A DNA stretch of 64,000 bases from Shewanella sp. 1CM18E (lineage in GTDB: Bacteria > Pseudomonadota > Gammaproteobacteria > Enterobacterales > Shewanellaceae), in assembly GCF_023161665.1 (NCBI RefSeq), contig NZ_JALNTW010000005.1, positions 124,001 to 188,000 on the forward strand, read 5' to 3'. Position numbers and translations under genes: made by a program. The notes beneath the pieces were generated by a model. That model saw only the letters and a list, made by a program, of their open reading frames with translations. It was not told the DNA's origin and searched no databases. Position 1 is the stretch's first letter. Every line of letters begins with the position of its first letter. Below are positions 17,660 through 26,419 of the stretch, piece after piece.

Positions 17660-18099
17660 ACAAATATCATTAGGGTCTGCTTAGAGGAGCGACCTCTAGC
17701 TGGGATAAACCCATCGCACTTTGGTAATAAGAATCTTTACCACAAAGTAATAGCCAGAACATACAGTGTCAAGTTGATCACTCTACCTATGTGAGCTCTC
17801 CCTGAGTAAATCACAATATCGCTTTGTTATTGGCTATTGCCGCCTACAGCACTTCTGCCGTTATGTTTATTTTTTCTGTGTCATCAAAGCTTAGCTTGCT
17901 TTTAAAGGGTGTGATTTAGATGTCCCGTTTTGTCCTTTAGTTGCGCACGGTGGGTCAAACTGTCCTTGGTTACTATTGACGGCTTTTCCTATTATCCAAA
18001 TTAGTCGATCTAGGTTTGTTTTATGGTTTTATTTGCTTGAGCGATAGTCAGTGCTCTTTAAAAATAGCGCGAAATATATCGTTAGGATGATGAAATTAG
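17660..18099. other. Divergent intergenic region, menF / TonB operon
   Basis: The 440 bases must hold the promoters of menF and of the TonB-ECF operon. I searched by eye for a Fur box, a cobalamin riboswitch and a TPP riboswitch and found none. A loose inverted repeat (GGTAA...TTACC, about 17720-17745) is the only symmetric element. No reading frame looks coding. Confidence 0.4.
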
Positions 18100-20052
18100 A
18101 TGAAAAAACAACAAAAAGTGCTGAGAGTGTCTAGCTTAGCACTAGCTATGAGCTTGGCTTATCAAGTTCAGGCTGATGAAATTGAAAGAGATCCAATTCT
18201 TGATGTGACCGACGTTATTGTGGTGCACGGTGAGCGCGCTTCGGTAACTGAAGCAGCGACAACTCATTGGAGCGTAGACGCGGAAGAAATTAAGGCTTCT
18301 GGTGCACAGAGCTTAGATCAAGTGCTGGAAAACGTACCTGGCATTTATGTGCGCGTAGGTGGTGATTCTACTCCTCGCGTGGATATCCGCGGCCTAAAAA
18401 CACGCCACATTACTTTCTTAATTAACGGCGTGCCTGCAAGCAGTACTGAAGACGGTCAGTTTGACCCAAGTGTTATCCCTACCAACCAAATTGCACGTGT
18501 TGATGTGTCAGTTGGTCCTACTTCTGTGCTTTACGGTCCAGGTGGCAGTGCGGGCGTCATTAACATCATTACTAAGCAAGGTGATGCATCACCTTCGCTG
18601 TCGGGTAAAGTTGAATCTGCACCTGACAATACTCTAAATGCTGATATCAGTGCAGCAGGTTCGGGTGATAACTGGCAAGGTATTATGAGTGTGACTCATC
18701 AAGAAACTGACGGCACGCCAATGCCTGATGATTTTGAAGACACTCGCAATCAAGTTGGTGATATACGTTTTAACTCTGACAGAAAATTAACTAACTATTA
18801 CGCCCAGGGTAGTTACTTCATCAACGATTCAACTAAGTTAATGGCTAACTACACTCAACGTGATGGCGAGTGGGGTAAATCACCGACTGTTGACCGCAAG
18901 AAAACCCCGTCAAGAATTGAAGACTTCAATGAGCAAAGCATGCAGCTTGGTGCGGCTCATGAAATCAGCGAAAAGTATGTTGTTCGTGGTTTTGTTTACT
19001 ACAACCAAACAGATATGGTTGAAAACTTTTATAACCATAGACTGAATAACCTCAATAGCATTGTTGAAAGTTCTTCTAAAGTCAGTGGTACCAATATCCA
19101 ATTCATTAGTGAATTTGATTATGGCGCGGTATTAACTACGTCAGCCATTGTTGAAAAACAAGATTGGTCATCGCATACCACGTCATTACGTAGTCTAGTA
19201 AGAGGCAATGGTGGCGGCGGTGGTACTGGTGGTGGTCAAGGTGGCTCAGGCGATATCGACGAAAGTTTGATGCTTTATACCGGTGCTGCAGAGTACCAAT
19301 ATCAAGATGACGGTACATATGGCTACAGCATAGGTGCTGCGGTACATAATTACGATCTTGATGTTAACAGCGAAACAGACTTCTCGGCGCAAGCATCGGC
19401 ATTTTATCAAGTTACAGACTCAAGCCGCATCCATACCGGTCTAGCCCGCAAAGTTCGCTACCCATCGATCAGTGATCTATACGCACCTAACAGCGGCAAC
19501 GTAAACCTAAAAGCGGAAATTGCTAACCAGTTCGAATTAGGTCTACAGCAAACTCTGCCTTTCGACACTCAATTAGATATCAGTAGTTACATCACTGATG
19601 CCAATGATTACATCGCTAAAGATGATAACAACCAAGAGCAAAATATTGGTGACTATCGTTTTATGGGTGTTGATTTGCAAATGACGAATCGTTATTTCGA
19701 CAGCCTAGGGTTAACGTTTGCCTATAGCTACATCGATACCGAAGATCGTGCTACCAATGAGCGTTTGCAATACCGCCCTGCTCACAACTTGCGCCTGCAA
19801 GCCAGCTATGACTTTTCGTTTGGCTTATCGACACGTTTAAATGCTGAACGCGTAATCGACCAAGTGAATGGTAAAGGTGTTGAGTTAGATAATTACACCT
19901 TAGTTGACCTAAGTGTGAGCCAGAAGATTTGGCAGGACAACCTAGAGCTATACGTTCGCGCTACAAACCTATTTGATGAGCTTTATTATCAAAGTGACTT
20001 TATGCCACAAGCAGGTCGCCAAGTGTTTGTTGGTATTAACTGGCAGCTTTAG
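18100..20052 (+). CDS. TonB-dependent outer-membrane receptor of unknown substrate
   Basis: The 650-residue protein has a Sec signal peptide (MKKQQKVLRVSSLALAMSLA, cleavage after VQA near 25), a TonB-box-like DVIVVHGER segment, and a complete plug domain (DQVLENVPGIYVRVG, VDIRGLKTRHITFLINGVP, IARVDVSVGPTSVLYGPG, GVINIITK), then a 22-strand-type barrel. A glycine-rich loop (about residues 368-382) probably lies in an extracellular loop. It starts an operon with ECF transporter genes 17 bases downstream, which implies it brings the ECF substrate across the outer membrane. No Fur box is visible, so siderophore uptake is not favoured. Confidence 0.9.
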   Translation: MKKQQKVLRVSSLALAMSLAYQVQADEIERDPILDVTDVIVVHGERASVTEAATTHWSVDAEEIKASGAQSLDQVLENVPGIYVRVGGDSTPRVDIRGLKTRHITFLINGVPASSTEDGQFDPSVIPTNQIARVDVSVGPTSVLYGPGGSAGVINIITKQGDASPSLSGKVESAPDNTLNADISAAGSGDNWQGIMSVTHQETDGTPMPDDFEDTRNQVGDIRFNSDRKLTNYYAQGSYFINDSTKLMANYTQRDGEWGKSPTVDRKKTPSRIEDFNEQSMQLGAAHEISEKYVVRGFVYYNQTDMVENFYNHRLNNLNSIVESSSKVSGTNIQFISEFDYGAVLTTSAIVEKQDWSSHTTSLRSLVRGNGGGGGTGGGQGGSGDIDESLMLYTGAAEYQYQDDGTYGYSIGAAVHNYDLDVNSETDFSAQASAFYQVTDSSRIHTGLARKVRYPSISDLYAPNSGNVNLKAEIANQFELGLQQTLPFDTQLDISSYITDANDYIAKDDNNQEQNIGDYRFMGVDLQMTNRYFDSLGLTFAYSYIDTEDRATNERLQYRPAHNLRLQASYDFSFGLSTRLNAERVIDQVNGKGVELDNYTLVDLSVSQKIWQDNLELYVRATNLFDELYYQSDFMPQAGRQVFVGINWQL

Positions 20053-20069
20053 GGCTTTCGGGGAAGAAT

Positions 20070-21434
20070 ATGAAAATCATAGCATTAGAAGGGATTCATT
20101 TCGGCTATGGATCGCACCAAAGTGAGATCTTGGACGATCTTAATTTGGTGATTAATTGTGGTGAATGCCATTGTATTAATGGTGCAACAGGCTCGGGCAA
20201 GTCCAGCTTGTTGCACATCTTGGCTGGCGAGCAGTGCCGACCTTATGAGGGAGACGTTTATCGTGCCCCATCATTATTGGTTGGTTTAGTGATGCAAGAT
20301 CCTAATGCTCAAGTTTTACGTCAAAGTGTTGGGGCTGAAATTGCGTTTGCACTAGAAAATCTGGGCATTGCTGCTGATTTGATGGTGGAAAAAGTACAGC
20401 AATCATTACGTCGAGTCGGTTTATATACCAGCTTAGATACGCCGGTTGAGGTGTTATCTCTCGGGCAGAAATATCGTTTAATGATGGCTGCGCAATTGGT
20501 GTTTAGCCCTTCATTGTTATTACTGGATGAGCCTTGGGCACAGCTTGATGATAATGGTGTCAAAGAGCTCAATGGCGTATTAAAAGCCTTGCTAGAGGAT
20601 GGCGTGGCGATAGTGATGGTTGAGCATAACCCAAGTGCTTTTGCTGACTTAGTTGATTACCTCTGGTTACTAGAAGGCGGCAAGCTTAGAGCTGGCCAGC
20701 GTCAACAGGCTCAGACGACAGCCGAGCTGGTTAATATTAGACCGAGTAGTAAACCTCGTCATCGTGAATGCCTAGTGAATATCGCGCCGCATCAATTTCG
20801 TTTTACCGACCAAGAACCACTGTTTGATTGCGAGCAAGAGTTATCGCTACACCGCGGTGAGATTGTGGCTCTAGTAGGCGATAACGGTGCTGGTAAAAGT
20901 AGCTTATTGAAAACTTTAGCTGGTATTCAAGCCAATATTGCTAATTTGCCGGTAACGGTAATGGATAAACGCCCACAACTGGGGATTTATGGCAGTGACT
21001 TAGGCTTGTTAATGCAGCGGCCTAATCGACAACTGTTCGAGCAAACCGTATTAACTGAGCTGCAATTTAGTTTAAAGCGTTTCAAATTACCGCTGGCACG
21101 AGCAGAGCAGATCCTCACTGAACTTGATTTGCTGAAACTTGCCGATAGCTCTCCGCACAAACTGTCTTATGGCCAGCAACATATTATTGCTTTGGCTTCA
21201 TTGGTTTGTATGCAGCCAAAGCTGTTATTACTCGATGATCCTTTTGCGGGTTTAGACAAATATCATGTGGCCAAGGTGGTGCAAATTTTACTGCAATTGA
21301 GTGCGCAAGGCTGTGGCATCTTACTGACGAGTCATCGTGGTTTGCCATTTTTAGCTGTTGACCGTTACTGGTTCATCGAAAATGGTCACCTAGGTGATGG
21401 CGCACAAATAACAGAGCAAGCAAATGTTGGTTAA
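20070..21434 (+). CDS. ECF-type transporter ATPase with two fused nucleotide-binding domains
   Basis: Two ATPase domains are joined in 454 residues. Domain 1 has Walker A NGATGSGKSS (37-46), Q-loop VMQDPNAQVL, signature LSLGQKYR and Walker B LLLLDEPWAQLD. Domain 2 has Walker A GDNGAGKSS, Q-loop LMQRPNRQLF, signature LSYGQQHI and Walker B LLLLDDPFAGLD. The catalytic Glu after Walker B is replaced by Asp in domain 2, so hydrolysis may be asymmetric. The MQ-[DR]-P-N-x-Q form of the Q-loop is typical of EcfA/CbiO proteins. It overlaps the next gene by 11 bases, as expected for a complex made in fixed ratio. Confidence 0.92.
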   Translation: MKIIALEGIHFGYGSHQSEILDDLNLVINCGECHCINGATGSGKSSLLHILAGEQCRPYEGDVYRAPSLLVGLVMQDPNAQVLRQSVGAEIAFALENLGIAADLMVEKVQQSLRRVGLYTSLDTPVEVLSLGQKYRLMMAAQLVFSPSLLLLDEPWAQLDDNGVKELNGVLKALLEDGVAIVMVEHNPSAFADLVDYLWLLEGGKLRAGQRQQAQTTAELVNIRPSSKPRHRECLVNIAPHQFRFTDQEPLFDCEQELSLHRGEIVALVGDNGAGKSSLLKTLAGIQANIANLPVTVMDKRPQLGIYGSDLGLLMQRPNRQLFEQTVLTELQFSLKRFKLPLARAEQILTELDLLKLADSSPHKLSYGQQHIIALASLVCMQPKLLLLDDPFAGLDKYHVAKVVQILLQLSAQGCGILLTSHRGLPFLAVDRYWFIENGHLGDGAQITEQANVG

Positions 21435-22095
21435 CGGGCGTAAAGCAAACAAAATGGCAGTTTTTCGCATTAGTGCCACCCAGTATTGCGCCTTGGCGCT
21501 ACTGCTGAGTTTAGTGCTATCGAGTGGCGCATTTTTCTTGCCCAATAGCGCGTTAGGCTGGCTGATCTTAGTTGACGCCTTGCTGGTTATTCATGGCGTC
21601 TACCTGAAAAATAAAATCTCAGCGTTACTGCGCTTAGGCATAGCACAACTAGCGCTCACCTTGCCGCTTTATTACCTGATCCACGGCGAAGGGCAGATGC
21701 TCGAAGGCGTGATAGTCGTATTGCGCGTGTTCTTAGCCTTACTGCCCGGTTGGTGGCTATCTGCGACACAAAAGCCCGAACGAATTGGCGAAGTACTCAG
21801 TTGGGGCTTACCCGCCAAGTGGGCATTTGTTATTGCCGCCTCAATTGGATTGTTGCCGTACATGCTGCAAGAAACCAAAGAAATTTATGCCATTCAATGT
21901 TTACGGGGCGCCAACATCACCCCTAAGGCATTGCGTAACCCTAAAAACTGGCCAGAACTGATTTATTGCGTGGTGCTGCCAGTGCTAATTCAACTACTTA
22001 AGTTATCAAAGCAGATGGCAAAAGCTGCCAAGCTGCGCCATTTCGGCAGTGTGAGCAAACCAACACATTGGCCTGCTAAAAGAGAGGAAGAATGA
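21424..22095 (+). CDS. ECF transporter transmembrane coupling protein (EcfT-like)
   Basis: This 223-residue protein has several membrane segments in the N-terminal half and two short Arg motifs typical of EcfT coupling helices: CLRGAN (159-164) and KLRHFG (203-208). EcfT binds both ATPase domains and moves the substrate-binding S component in the membrane. The start overlaps the end of the ATPase gene; a second ATG at residue 11 is also possible. Its stop overlaps the next start (ATGA). Confidence 0.85.
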   Translation: MLVNGRKANKMAVFRISATQYCALALLLSLVLSSGAFFLPNSALGWLILVDALLVIHGVYLKNKISALLRLGIAQLALTLPLYYLIHGEGQMLEGVIVVLRVFLALLPGWWLSATQKPERIGEVLSWGLPAKWAFVIAASIGLLPYMLQETKEIYAIQCLRGANITPKALRNPKNWPELIYCVVLPVLIQLLKLSKQMAKAAKLRHFGSVSKPTHWPAKREEE

Positions 22096-22628
22096 AGTCT
22101 CCATTCGATTTACAAGATGCGTTATTTATTGGTTTTTGCGCCACTTTACTGGTGGTTTTAAAAAGCATGTTACGACTCAAGCTTGGCTTGAGTGGTCATT
22201 CAATGTTTTTGATGACCTTTTTCTACCTTATTTGCTACGGAGTCGTGAATCGCGTTGGTGCGATGACAGCTTGTGGCTTATTAGCGGGCTTAGTTGCCAT
22301 GATGCTAAGCGTTGGCAAAGGCGGGCCAATGATTTTGCTTAAGTTTGGCTTGCCAGCTATGGCGATGGATTTGACGCTATTGTTGATGGCTGGGGCATTT
22401 AGCTTACGCTGGCAGAGCATTATTTTGGCCTTGGTTGGCTGCTTAGCTTGGGCGGGCAAAGGCTTAATAAGCAATTTATTAGTAGGAATGAGTGGTCAAG
22501 TCGCGCTGGCAGAGTTTGGCCTAAGTTTTATACAAGGCGGCGCATTTGCAGTTGCGGCAGCGCTGTTGATCCCTACCGTATTACGGCGACTGCACGCCCA
22601 CGATTTATTGCCAAAAAAGCCTGATTAA
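22092..22628 (+). CDS. Putative ECF substrate-specificity (S) component
   Basis: The 178-residue, highly hydrophobic protein has about six membrane segments, the size and layout of an S component. A G-L-S-G-H-S-M-F segment near residues 33-40 and an A-x-T-A-C-G-L-L-A-G-L segment near 57-67 are reminiscent of substrate-facing loops. I cannot assign it to a named S family (biotin, thiamin, cobalt, queuosine and so on). The ATGA overlap with the EcfT gene supports its place in the complex. Its ligand is the key unknown of this operon. Confidence 0.7.
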   Translation: MKSPFDLQDALFIGFCATLLVVLKSMLRLKLGLSGHSMFLMTFFYLICYGVVNRVGAMTACGLLAGLVAMMLSVGKGGPMILLKFGLPAMAMDLTLLLMAGAFSLRWQSIILALVGCLAWAGKGLISNLLVGMSGQVALAEFGLSFIQGGAFAVAAALLIPTVLRRLHAHDLLPKKPD

Positions 22629-22710
22629 CAGGTTAACAAACAAGATTAGCAAACAGATTTGCGTGGTGAGCAATTGGCTCGCCACGACAACATAACAATA
22701 AGGGTTTTAG

Positions 22711-23469
22711 ATGAAAGCTTGGTTGATCTGCATTGATGACACTGACGATATTGGCACCAAAGGTACTGGCGAAATTGCTGAAGAGATTGCAGCGAAACTG
22801 GCACCACTAGTGCCACAAGACGCACGCCCAGCAATAACGCGATTTGTTACGCGTCATCAGTTATTTGTACACCCAGATATTCCATATACATCGCACAACA
22901 GTGCCATGTGTTTTCAAGTGGAAACCGACTTCGATTTTGCCGAGCTCAAAGCTATCTGTATCGCGCATTTAAAACAAGAATCTGCAGCAGCGGCCGATCC
23001 TGGGCTGGCGATTTTAGATTTAGAGTCTGACTACAATATCGGCCAGTTAATTGCATTTGGTAAGCAGTCCAAAGTTGAAGTGAAAACCAAAGAGCAAGCC
23101 TATCAATTAGCGGCAGAGCTAGGCGTGGATTTGTCGGAGCATGGCGGCACTGGTCAGGGCATTATTGGCTCACTAGCTGGCTTAGGTTTGCGTTTAAGTG
23201 GTCAAGATGGCCGTGTGAAAGGCCAATTAAGCTTGGGCGAAGATCATGATGAGTCGGCAGTTGTGCAGCTGAGCGTGGCGCAGATGCTTAAACAAACTGG
23301 CTTGCAAGCGGCGATTACGACAACCGGTGAAATTTTAAATCACGATACACAGATTAACCTAACAGGCCAAATCAAAGCCGTGTATACCCAGCATCAATTC
23401 GCCTTATTAGTAAGTAATGAGTCGGGTGAGTGGCGCAACGCAACTAAACAGCAATTAAAGCCTTATTAA
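22711..23469 (+). CDS. TiaS-like protein (agmatidine synthetase catalytic-half homologue)
   Basis: This 252-residue protein opens with CIDDTDDIGTKGTG (7-20), which resembles the IDDTD-x-G motif of the kinase-like domain in archaeal TiaS. It carries HGGTGQGIIGSLAGLGLRLS (144-163), resembling the G-x-G-x-x-G-(L/I)-I-G-(S/A)-L-A segment of the same protein. TiaS activates C34 of tRNA-Ile2 with ATP and joins agmatine to it. The tRNA-binding OB and zinc-ribbon domains of TiaS appear absent, so the target is probably not tRNA. AAGGG precedes the start. Its place after an uptake system suggests ATP-dependent modification of the imported compound; this is inference. Confidence 0.65.
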   Translation: MKAWLICIDDTDDIGTKGTGEIAEEIAAKLAPLVPQDARPAITRFVTRHQLFVHPDIPYTSHNSAMCFQVETDFDFAELKAICIAHLKQESAAAADPGLAILDLESDYNIGQLIAFGKQSKVEVKTKEQAYQLAAELGVDLSEHGGTGQGIIGSLAGLGLRLSGQDGRVKGQLSLGEDHDESAVVQLSVAQMLKQTGLQAAITTTGEILNHDTQINLTGQIKAVYTQHQFALLVSNESGEWRNATKQQLKPY

Positions 23470-23495
23470 TACTAAATGCTTTAGAGGTATAAGCG

Positions 23496-23732
23496 ATGCA
23501 GCAATGGTTTATTCAAGTTAACGACTTATGGCAATTTAAGTTTGGTGTCGAAGACTATGCTCCAGCTCGAGAGGCTGCTAAAGAGTGTTCGGTATTTTTA
23601 AGTGACGACGAAGATGAGCATACCGACAATGTCGCGCGTTCCTGCTTTAACTGTATGTATCGTCGGTGGCAGCCGAGTAGTTTTCAGTGCCATAAGCGCA
23701 GTGCCGTAGTGGTTAGCACTCCAGTTAGTTAA
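23496..23732 (+). CDS. Small Cys-rich protein, last gene of the TonB-ECF operon
   Basis: The 78-residue protein is not one I recognise. It carries Cys50-x2-Cys53 and Cys65-His66, which could bind zinc or a small metal cluster, and an acidic stretch (SDDEDEHTD, 36-44). There is no signal peptide or membrane segment, so it is probably cytoplasmic. The start has AGAGG upstream and is 26 bases after the TiaS-like gene, which indicates co-transcription. It could be a partner subunit of that enzyme, replacing its missing zinc-ribbon function, but that is a guess. Confidence 0.7.
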   Translation: MQQWFIQVNDLWQFKFGVEDYAPAREAAKECSVFLSDDEDEHTDNVARSCFNCMYRRWQPSSFQCHKRSAVVVSTPVS

Positions 23733-23953
23733 CGCATTCATTACCCATTAGCTCAAATATTAATTGTATTAGCGGAGATTAATTAACTTTGTCTCTGGTG
23801 ATTTAACAAATCCCAGAATAGAATGGTCTAATTGTCATAGGAAAATAATAGATGGACTCTGTTTATAGCGTCGAAACATCACCAAACTATGACGGGTACA
23901 GCGACATACAGTAGCTGTATTTTTGATTAAATCATCCGGGGACCTAAGAGATA

Positions 23954-25138
23954 ATGGGTGATTCATTTGAATCTAGTCATTTAATTAAAATAGCTGTTTC
24001 TGAATTAAAAGTGGGCATGTTTGTTGAGGCTATTGACCGTAATAAAAGTAAGGTCAATATTGCCAGCGCCGGACAAATTCGTAGTGCAGAAGCAATTTTA
24101 AAGCTACACAAGAATCAGATTAGCCATGTATGGGTGAATGGCGAACGCTCTGCACCCGATTTAGGCCTAGGTCGAGCCGATGTTGCAGCAAAGCCTGCTA
24201 CTAAAGCGATAAAAGTCGACCGCGTAATCAGGCAGAAACAAGCAAAAGAATTGATGGTTGAGGCTAAAGATCTCATCCAAAAAGTCTTGTCTGAAACCTT
24301 CGAGGGCAAGGCTGTTGAAGTCCAGCCATTTGAAGTATTAGCCGACAATATGATTGAGTCGGTAATGCTAGACGCTGATGCGCTCAAATGTGTGTCGGCG
24401 CTGCGTTCGAAAGATGCCTACCTGCTAGAACATTCAATCAATGTCGCCTTCTTGTTAGTGACCTTTGGCCGTTACCTTAATTTCGATACCGATATGCTGC
24501 GGCAAATTGCTATTGGTGGGATTTTGCATGATATAGGCAAGATCAAAATCGATAGTAATATTTTGAATAAGCCGGGTAAATTAACTGCAGAAGAGTTTGA
24601 GCATGTAAAACTGCACCAAACTTATGCGGTTGAGATCATGGCGCAAACCAAAGGTTTGTCGCAGATTAGTAAAGACATCAGTTTGATGCACCATGAAAAA
24701 CTCGACGGCAACGGCTATCCACGAGGATTAAAAGGCGATGAAATACCGCTGCATGGTCGCATGAGTTGTATTGTTGATATCTTTGATGCCTTAACCGCTA
24801 CTCGCTGTTATAAAGAGGCAATGAGCCCTGCGGCGGCATTTAAAATCTTAATCAGTTTGACCCCTTTCCATCTAGATCAAAAGCTCGTTTACGAGTTTAT
24901 TCGTTGTATTGGCGTGTATCCCGTAGGCTCGTTAGTGCAGCTATCTGACGGACGTATAGGTATCGTCTGGGAAGCAACTGGTCGCGATGCACTGCATCCT
25001 AAAGTGAAATGCTTTTATTCGGTGACCAAGCGCTGCTACACCAAGGTTGAGATCGTCGATTTACGTCGCTCCTCTTTCAATATTGAAAAAGGGATCTCAC
25101 CAAGCAGTTTAGAAATCGATCCAACGCCATTTTACTGA
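23954..25138 (+). CDS. HD-GYP domain protein, probable cyclic-di-GMP phosphodiesterase
   Basis: The 394-residue protein has an N-terminal DUF3391-like domain (about 10-130) and an HD-GYP domain with His192-Asp193 (GILHDIGK), a conserved His221 (KLHQTYA), HHEKLDGNGYP (246-256) with the GYP triplet, and DIFDALTATRCYKEA. All catalytic positions look intact, so it should hydrolyse cyclic-di-GMP and affect motility or biofilm. No transmembrane segment is present. It has its own ribosome binding site (AAGAG) and terminator and appears monocistronic. Confidence 0.93.
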   Translation: MGDSFESSHLIKIAVSELKVGMFVEAIDRNKSKVNIASAGQIRSAEAILKLHKNQISHVWVNGERSAPDLGLGRADVAAKPATKAIKVDRVIRQKQAKELMVEAKDLIQKVLSETFEGKAVEVQPFEVLADNMIESVMLDADALKCVSALRSKDAYLLEHSINVAFLLVTFGRYLNFDTDMLRQIAIGGILHDIGKIKIDSNILNKPGKLTAEEFEHVKLHQTYAVEIMAQTKGLSQISKDISLMHHEKLDGNGYPRGLKGDEIPLHGRMSCIVDIFDALTATRCYKEAMSPAAAFKILISLTPFHLDQKLVYEFIRCIGVYPVGSLVQLSDGRIGIVWEATGRDALHPKVKCFYSVTKRCYTKVEIVDLRRSSFNIEKGISPSSLEIDPTPFY

Positions 25139-25153
25139 TAATTCATTACGAAG

Positions 25154-25178
25154 AAGCGCCCTCAATGGGCGCTTTTTT
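25154..25178 (+). terminator. Rho-independent terminator of the HD-GYP gene
   Basis: Stem AAGCGCCC/GGGCGCTT with a short loop is followed by six T residues. Confidence 0.9.
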
Positions 25179-25346
25179 ACATCTTGAACTTAGGCCTTCC
25201 GCCGTATTGAGATCCCACAAATTGGCATTATTTGCGCCGTCTCTATTTTTGATGAACGATTTGGATTTTATTAGTTTAGTCATTGAATTAATTATTATCC
25301 TTAAAGACTAAAGTCGCACAGTCAATCAAAAATAGATGGGAAAGAA

Positions 25347-26060
25347 ATGCAACGTAGGCAGTTTATAAAAGGGGCGTCAGTGCTAATGGCAACCGGTGTA
25401 ATAGCGCCGGCAGTGCAAGCGGCTGTGAGTACGTCATCATTAACCACTAGTACGCCATTTACCGAGGGCAAATATCGGATATTGGCGCTGGTATTTGACG
25501 ACTATGAAACCTTAGATCTACATGGTCCGGTCGAAATGCTAGGTCATATGCCAAATACAGAAATTAAACTGGTAGCCGCGACAGAAATCGTTAAAAGTTA
25601 TCAGGGCCCACGTGTTGTGGCTGACTGCCTAATGACAGAGTCTTATGATTGCGATCTGTTATTGATCCCAGGTGGTATTGGCACCCGTAGCTTAGTGAAT
25701 GACACCACATTAAGGCAATGGTTGGTGGCGCAAATTGGCCGCAGCCAAAACGTGTTTACAGTGTGCACAGGCACGGCATTATTGGCGATGACATCGGTGT
25801 TAAACGGCCGTAAGGCGACCACTAATAAGATGGCATTTCAGTGGGTGAGCTCATTGAACGACAATGTACCTTGGCAAGTTAAAGCGCGTTGGGTATTAGA
25901 TGGCAAGTTTCTAACCTCATCTGGGGTATCGGCAGGCACAGATGCGGCGCTATTTTGGGTTAAGCATTTGCATGGCGAACTTGAAGCCAAACGTATTCAA
26001 ACACTCACTGAGTATGACTGGAATGATGATCCTCTTAATGACCCATATGCCGTTGGCTAA
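25347..26060 (+). CDS. DJ-1/PfpI-family protein with Tat signal
   Basis: The 237-residue protein starts MQRRQFIKGASVLMATG, a twin-arginine signal (RRQFIK), with cleavage expected after VQA near residue 25. The mature part is a DJ-1/PfpI fold: FDDYETLDLHGPVEML (50-65), LIPGGIGTR (106-114), and the nucleophile Cys140 in VFTVCTGTALL, with GVSAGTDAALF downstream. The closest characterised relatives by motif are isonitrile hydratase-like and AraC-amidase-like proteins. Tat export of this family is uncommon and implies folding before transport. The substrate is unknown. Confidence 0.85.
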   Translation: MQRRQFIKGASVLMATGVIAPAVQAAVSTSSLTTSTPFTEGKYRILALVFDDYETLDLHGPVEMLGHMPNTEIKLVAATEIVKSYQGPRVVADCLMTESYDCDLLLIPGGIGTRSLVNDTTLRQWLVAQIGRSQNVFTVCTGTALLAMTSVLNGRKATTNKMAFQWVSSLNDNVPWQVKARWVLDGKFLTSSGVSAGTDAALFWVKHLHGELEAKRIQTLTEYDWNDDPLNDPYAVG

Positions 26061-26204
26061 ACTGTTTAAAACTTATCTTAATATAAGTAAATCATCTAGC
26101 CTTATCAGATAAAGCTATTTATTAGTAATAAAGGATCTTGGCGAGTCATTACATTAGCACCAATAATAGCGATTCAGTTAACTTACCTAAGAGGGGAGAT
26201 TACA

Positions 26205-26360
26205 TTGAATAACTGGCTAATATTATTGTGCTGCGCAGTGCTAATTGTCGCCTCTTTGCTAACAAGCGGCTTAACGCGAGCACTTATCGATTTAGGCGCG
26301 TTTAGTTGTTTATTCTCGTTACTTATCTGGCGCCATATAAGCAAAAAGCAGCGCCGTTAA
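26205..26360 (+). CDS. Small two-segment membrane protein (51 residues)
   Basis: A TTG start is placed six bases after the very strong ribosome site GAGGGGAG. The 51 codons encode two hydrophobic stretches (WLILLCCAVLIVASLL and ALIDLGAFSCLFSLLIW) and a basic tail (RHISKKQRR), consistent with a hairpin membrane protein with the tail in the cytoplasm. The stop codon lies in the loop of the terminator hairpin that follows. I do not recognise a family. Confidence 0.6.
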   Translation: MNNWLILLCCAVLIVASLLTSGLTRALIDLGAFSCLFSLLIWRHISKKQRR

Positions 26361-26372
26361 TGCGCTGCTTTT
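26343..26372. terminator. Bidirectional terminator between the small gene and the YeiH gene
   Basis: The arms AAAAGCAGCGC and GCGCTGCTTTT pair around a 7-base loop that contains the stop codon of the small gene; T runs are present on both strands. Confidence 0.85.
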
Positions 26373-26419
26373 AGTTTGATATATCTTGGCTAGATTGTTG
26401 GATTGCTATCCCTACTCAT

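Noticed and set aside
17660..18099. A Fur box, cobalamin or TPP riboswitch upstream of the TonB operon
   Set aside because: I looked for the consensus sequences by eye and found no adequate match; this leaves the substrate open.
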